Shown: positions 6,730 to 8,798 of the stretch, piece after piece | How the letters are laid out: every line of letters begins with the position of its first letter | Numbering within the stretch: the stretch's first letter is position 1 | Source: Treponema sp. | GTDB taxonomy: Bacteria > Spirochaetota > Spirochaetia > Treponematales > Treponemataceae | Assembly: GCA_022510885.1 (NCBI GenBank) | Contig: JAFLSP010000071.1 | Coordinates: 1-8,798, forward strand | Reading direction: 5' to 3' | Length of the DNA stretch: 8,798 nt | Position numbers and translations under genes: made by a program | The notes under the pieces: generated by a model | What the model was told of the DNA's origin: nothing | Databases searched by the model: none | What the model saw: only the letters and a program-made list of their open reading frames with translations

Positions 6730-8607
6730 TCAGTTCTGCCCTGCTTCGCTTCCCGCGACCGTATATTCCTTGTCCGCCTGAGCGAGCATCTCCGCTTCCC
6801 AGCCCAGCAGACTTTTTTCCTTTTTCGTGTCCGTGCCCTTCACGTCGCACAGGATGCGGAAGACCGGCTCGGTGCCGCTGCTGCGCATCCACATAAAGGC
6901 GACCGGCTGCGTCCGCTCGTCATAGAAGATGATTTTCAGCCCGCCGCTCCCGCTCGCGCCGAAATCGCCGATGCCGCGCCGCTCCTTCGTGCCGTTGGTG
7001 GCGACCGCCTCATACGCGCAGATGCCGTACCGCCTGAGCAGGCTCGCGCGCTTTTTCTGCCACTCCTGCTCAAAGACACGCTGAAAACGGCGTTTGAGCA
7101 CCGCGCAGTTCTGCGTGGCGACGTGCCGCACCGCCCGCGCCTCGCTCACCCCCGTGGTCACGTAGGCGGGAAGCGTGGCAATCACGTCGGCGAGCGTAAA
7201 GTCGTCCGTGTATGCGTCCAGCTGATTGCTCGCCGCGCACCACAGGTGGAACAGCCCCTTGCGGTCGCCCGAGTCGCGCAGCACGAGCAGCTTGATGAGC
7301 GCGAACAGCGTGTTGAGCGGGTCGCGCACCGCCGCCGGATGCGTGATGTTCCCGCCGTTCGAGCCTTCGCCCAGAATCGGCACGACGTAGCCCTGCGCGC
7401 GCTTCTCCCGCGCAAGGCCGACCACGTTCGCCTCGCCCACCTCCGCCCGGAACACCTGCGCCCCGAACGCGGCGGCAATCTCCTCAATGCGGCGGGAGGT
7501 CGGCCCGTTCACCGCGACGGCAAGCCGCTGCGCGCGCGGGGTCTCCGCCTCGCTCTTGCTCTGCATTGCCTTTGCGAGCAGCCCGTGCGCGGGAAGCCCG
7601 CCGTTCTTATACGTGGCGTAGGCAAGCTCGCTCAGCACCGCAAGCGCGAACACCTCCTGCGCCCCCAGCACCTCCGCCCTGCCCGTCCGCTCGTTCCAGT
7701 AGACGACGTTCCCGCGGTCGCCGTCGCAGTCGGGCATATAGCCGAGCAGCGCGTCCGTCCTGCCGTCCCGGTGCAGGCGGTTCATCCTGCGCGCGCAGTG
7801 AACGAGGTTCTCCGGCTCGGGGATAATCGCGTGCGCGATACTGCCCGCCCTGTCGTTCATCGCGTAGAACGAGATGCCGCAGTCCGCGAAGAACGCCGCG
7901 TCCACCGAGCGCGCGCGCGCCGACCCGTTCATGTCGCAGACGACCCCGAGCGGACGGCGGGCGACGCTCTCGCGGATATGCGCGAACAGCCCGTCCTGCA
8001 CGTCCCGCCGCTCGTCCGCGGCAATCGTCCGCTTGGCAAAGGCGCGGTACGCCGCCGCCGCCTCCCGCTTGACCGCCTCCTGCTCGGCATAAGTCCAGGC
8101 AAGCCGCGCGGCAGGACACCGCCCCATGAGCGTGATGGCATACTGAATCGCCTGCGGGTCGGCGCAGCGCTCCTCAAAGGCGGCGACCAGCGCCGCGTTC
8201 TCGTCGCGGTCAAGCACGCCGCCGTCGTCAAAACCGAATTTTATGCCGTTGTGACCGATAGGATTGTGGCTCGCGGAGACATACACAAAACCGTCAAAGC
8301 CGCGCGCATACGCCATGATTTCCGGCGCGGCGATAATACCCGCATAACTGACGGCGACCGAATGCGCCAGAAGCGCGCGCAGCATGGCATCCGCAATGGC
8401 AGGCCCCGTCGGCCGCGCGTCCGTCCCCACCACCACGGACGGAGCGTCCGCCCCCCGTGCCTTCAGGCGGCAGGCGAACACATCGGCGGCAAGCGCGGCA
8501 AGCACCGTGTCGTCCGCGCTGATATGGCTGCCAGCATCCGCCTCGTCCCCCGAAAGCGCGAACACCTTTCTCCAGCCCGAAGCCGACGTAATCATCCCGT
8601 GGTTCAT
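6730..8607 (-). CDS. Second, divergent alpha-D-phosphohexomutase (625 aa)
   Basis: A phosphoglucomutase/phosphomannomutase superfamily member, probably cytoplasmic. Loops: opening SASGWRKVF (8-16), matching the family's TSGWRG; phosphoserine SASHNPIGHNGIKF (111-124, Ser113); metal loop MPDCDGDRGN (D293, D295, D297, R298); and phosphate loop MRSSGTEPVFRI (574-585). The sugar-specificity loop, normally GEESGH/Y, reads GEGSNGGNITH (413-423): the second glutamate is glycine and the loop is extended. Substrate is therefore uncertain; phosphomannose, phosphoglucosamine or another hexose phosphate are all possible. At 625 aa it is longer than usual 450-550 aa bacterial forms, with an insert rich in Ala/Arg/Glu at about 150-220. 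It shares only motifs with the 592-aa mutase next door, so the two are not a recent duplication. ATG 8607 has no Shine-Dalgarno, and a -10-like element ends only nine bases before it. This is the first gene of the operon. Confidence 0.9.
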   Translation of the reverse strand: MNHGMITSASGWRKVFALSGDEADAGSHISADDTVLAALAADVFACRLKARGADAPSVVVGTDARPTGPAIADAMLRALLAHSVAVSYAGIIAAPEIMAYARGFDGFVYVSASHNPIGHNGIKFGFDDGGVLDRDENAALVAAFEERCADPQAIQYAITLMGRCPAARLAWTYAEQEAVKREAAAAYRAFAKRTIAADERRDVQDGLFAHIRESVARRPLGVVCDMNGSARARSVDAAFFADCGISFYAMNDRAGSIAHAIIPEPENLVHCARRMNRLHRDGRTDALLGYMPDCDGDRGNVVYWNERTGRAEVLGAQEVFALAVLSELAYATYKNGGLPAHGLLAKAMQSKSEAETPRAQRLAVAVNGPTSRRIEEIAAAFGAQVFRAEVGEANVVGLAREKRAQGYVVPILGEGSNGGNITHPAAVRDPLNTLFALIKLLVLRDSGDRKGLFHLWCAASNQLDAYTDDFTLADVIATLPAYVTTGVSEARAVRHVATQNCAVLKRRFQRVFEQEWQKKRASLLRRYGICAYEAVATNGTKERRGIGDFGASGSGGLKIIFYDERTQPVAFMWMRSSGTEPVFRILCDVKGTDTKKEKSLLGWEAEMLAQADKEYTVAGSEAGQN

Positions 8608-8715
8608 AACGCTATCATTTTACCACGCTTCCGCGCGAAACACAATGAAAAAATTGCGGCGCAGGGAACGGGGCGACGTGATGCACAGGTCTCGTCAGCG
8701 TTGTCCACAACTCTA
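8608..8715. other. Intergenic stretch between mutase operon and right-edge array
   Basis: Apart from the promoter-like element at 8617-8625, nothing well supported lies here. A plus-strand frame from ATG 8645 (MKKLRRRERGDVMHRSRQRC..., 23 codons) stops at 8716, exactly at the repeat junction. It has no ribosome binding site and no recognisable signal peptide. TTGTCCACA at 8701-8709 differs by one base from the DnaA-box consensus TTATCCACA, which may be chance. Confidence 0.4.
8617..8625 (-). promoter_or_regulatory. Possible extended -10 of the mutase operon
   Basis: On the minus strand TGGTAAAAT matches an extended -10 (TGn-TAAAAT, one mismatch). Transcription would start near 8610, only about three bases before the ATG at 8607, implying a leaderless message. 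This fits the absence of a Shine-Dalgarno. No convincing -35 is visible. Confidence 0.4.
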
Positions 8716-8798
8716 GTTGATGTTTCGTAGCACATCAGTTAATGTGTCGCATCACATCAGTTAATGTGTCGCATCATATCAGTTAATATGTCGCATCA
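8716..8798. repeat. 22-bp tandem array with co-varying hairpins, running off the right edge
   Basis: Units at 8716-8737, 8738-8759, 8760-8781 and a partial 8782-8798 repeat every 22 bases. The first is the most divergent. Each unit boundary reads ATCA|GTT. Hairpins span the boundaries: CACAT-CAGTTA-ATGTG at 8731-8746 and 8753-8768, and CATAT-CAGTTA-ATATG at 8775-8790. In the third hairpin both arms changed together (C to T on one side, G to A on the other), keeping the pairing while the loop and the linker TCGCAT stay constant. This looks like a series of protein-binding sites. Candidates are the end of an IS21-type element extending rightwards or replication iterons. The end of the array is not in view. 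Confidence 0.9.

Noticed and set aside
4601..6781. A 726-codon open frame on the plus strand, opposite the 592-aa mutase and exonuclease genes
   Set aside because: Arg/His/Leu/Val/Ala-rich low-complexity translation with no domain, antisense to two genes with full catalytic motifs. It is a by-product of GC-biased codons.
8645..8716. A 23-codon plus-strand frame (MKKLRRRERGD...) ending at the right-edge repeat
   Set aside because: No Shine-Dalgarno, no hydrophobic or recognisable sequence. It could be a second gene stub cut by the element, but the support is too weak to call.
6682..8730. A 682-codon open frame on the plus strand, opposite the 625-aa mutase gene
   Set aside because: Same antisense bias; the opposite strand carries all mutase signature loops and this frame has none of any family.
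8716..8798. CRISPR array at the right edge
   Set aside because: The 22-bp units follow each other with no variable spacers, so this is a tandem/hairpin array, not repeat-spacer architecture.

Overview
The window reads as a GC-rich bacterial chromosome segment, most likely from a host-associated spirochaete of the Treponema type. That assignment is tentative. It rests on an orphan MetQ-type lipoprotein with a relaxed lipobox, a paired propeller/M23-like exported protein module, and two large phosphohexomutases side by side. No rRNA, tRNA or other taxonomic marker is present to settle it. Coding density is high, with six intact protein genes, and all the real genes share the same G/C-rich third-position bias. 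That bias also produces very long meaningless antisense open frames.

Left edge (1-300): a 22-bp-period hairpin repeat (3-44) abuts the 5' stub of a broken lipoprotein gene on the minus strand (38-141), which keeps a good Shine-Dalgarno and an extended -10 promoter. A plus-strand promoter then drives a two-gene unit (301-2233): a membrane-anchored beta-propeller-like protein, followed by an exported LytM/M23-fold protein whose zinc ligands are missing. A strong bidirectional hairpin terminator (2234-2260) closes this unit.

Middle and right (2281-8607), all on the minus strand: reading in the direction of transcription, an operon runs phosphohexomutase 2 (625 aa), phosphohexomutase 1 (592 aa), DEDDh exonuclease (200 aa), MnmA tRNA thiouridylase (387 aa). 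Joints are very tight: a 17-nt gap, a 14-nt overlap and a 12-nt gap. A separate MetQ lipoprotein gene with its own TTGACA-17-CATACT promoter follows and converges on the terminator. The mutases interconvert hexose-1- and hexose-6-phosphates for glycolysis and envelope sugar supply. The exonuclease fits proofreading or repair, MnmA makes s2U34 in tRNA, and MetQ captures methionine for an ABC transporter whose other subunits are not in the window.

Right edge (8608-8798): after about 100 bases without a supported gene comes a second 22-bp-period array (8716-8798), with at least three hairpins whose stems co-vary. Read outward, the two edge arrays share the same architecture: 22-bp period, GTT...CA units and hairpins with a CAGTT loop. 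The most unusual feature of the window is this pair of unlike-sequence, like-architecture arrays bracketing the genes. I think they are probably the multi-site ends of two related but non-identical mobile elements (IS21-type ends are my leading guess) lying just outside the window.
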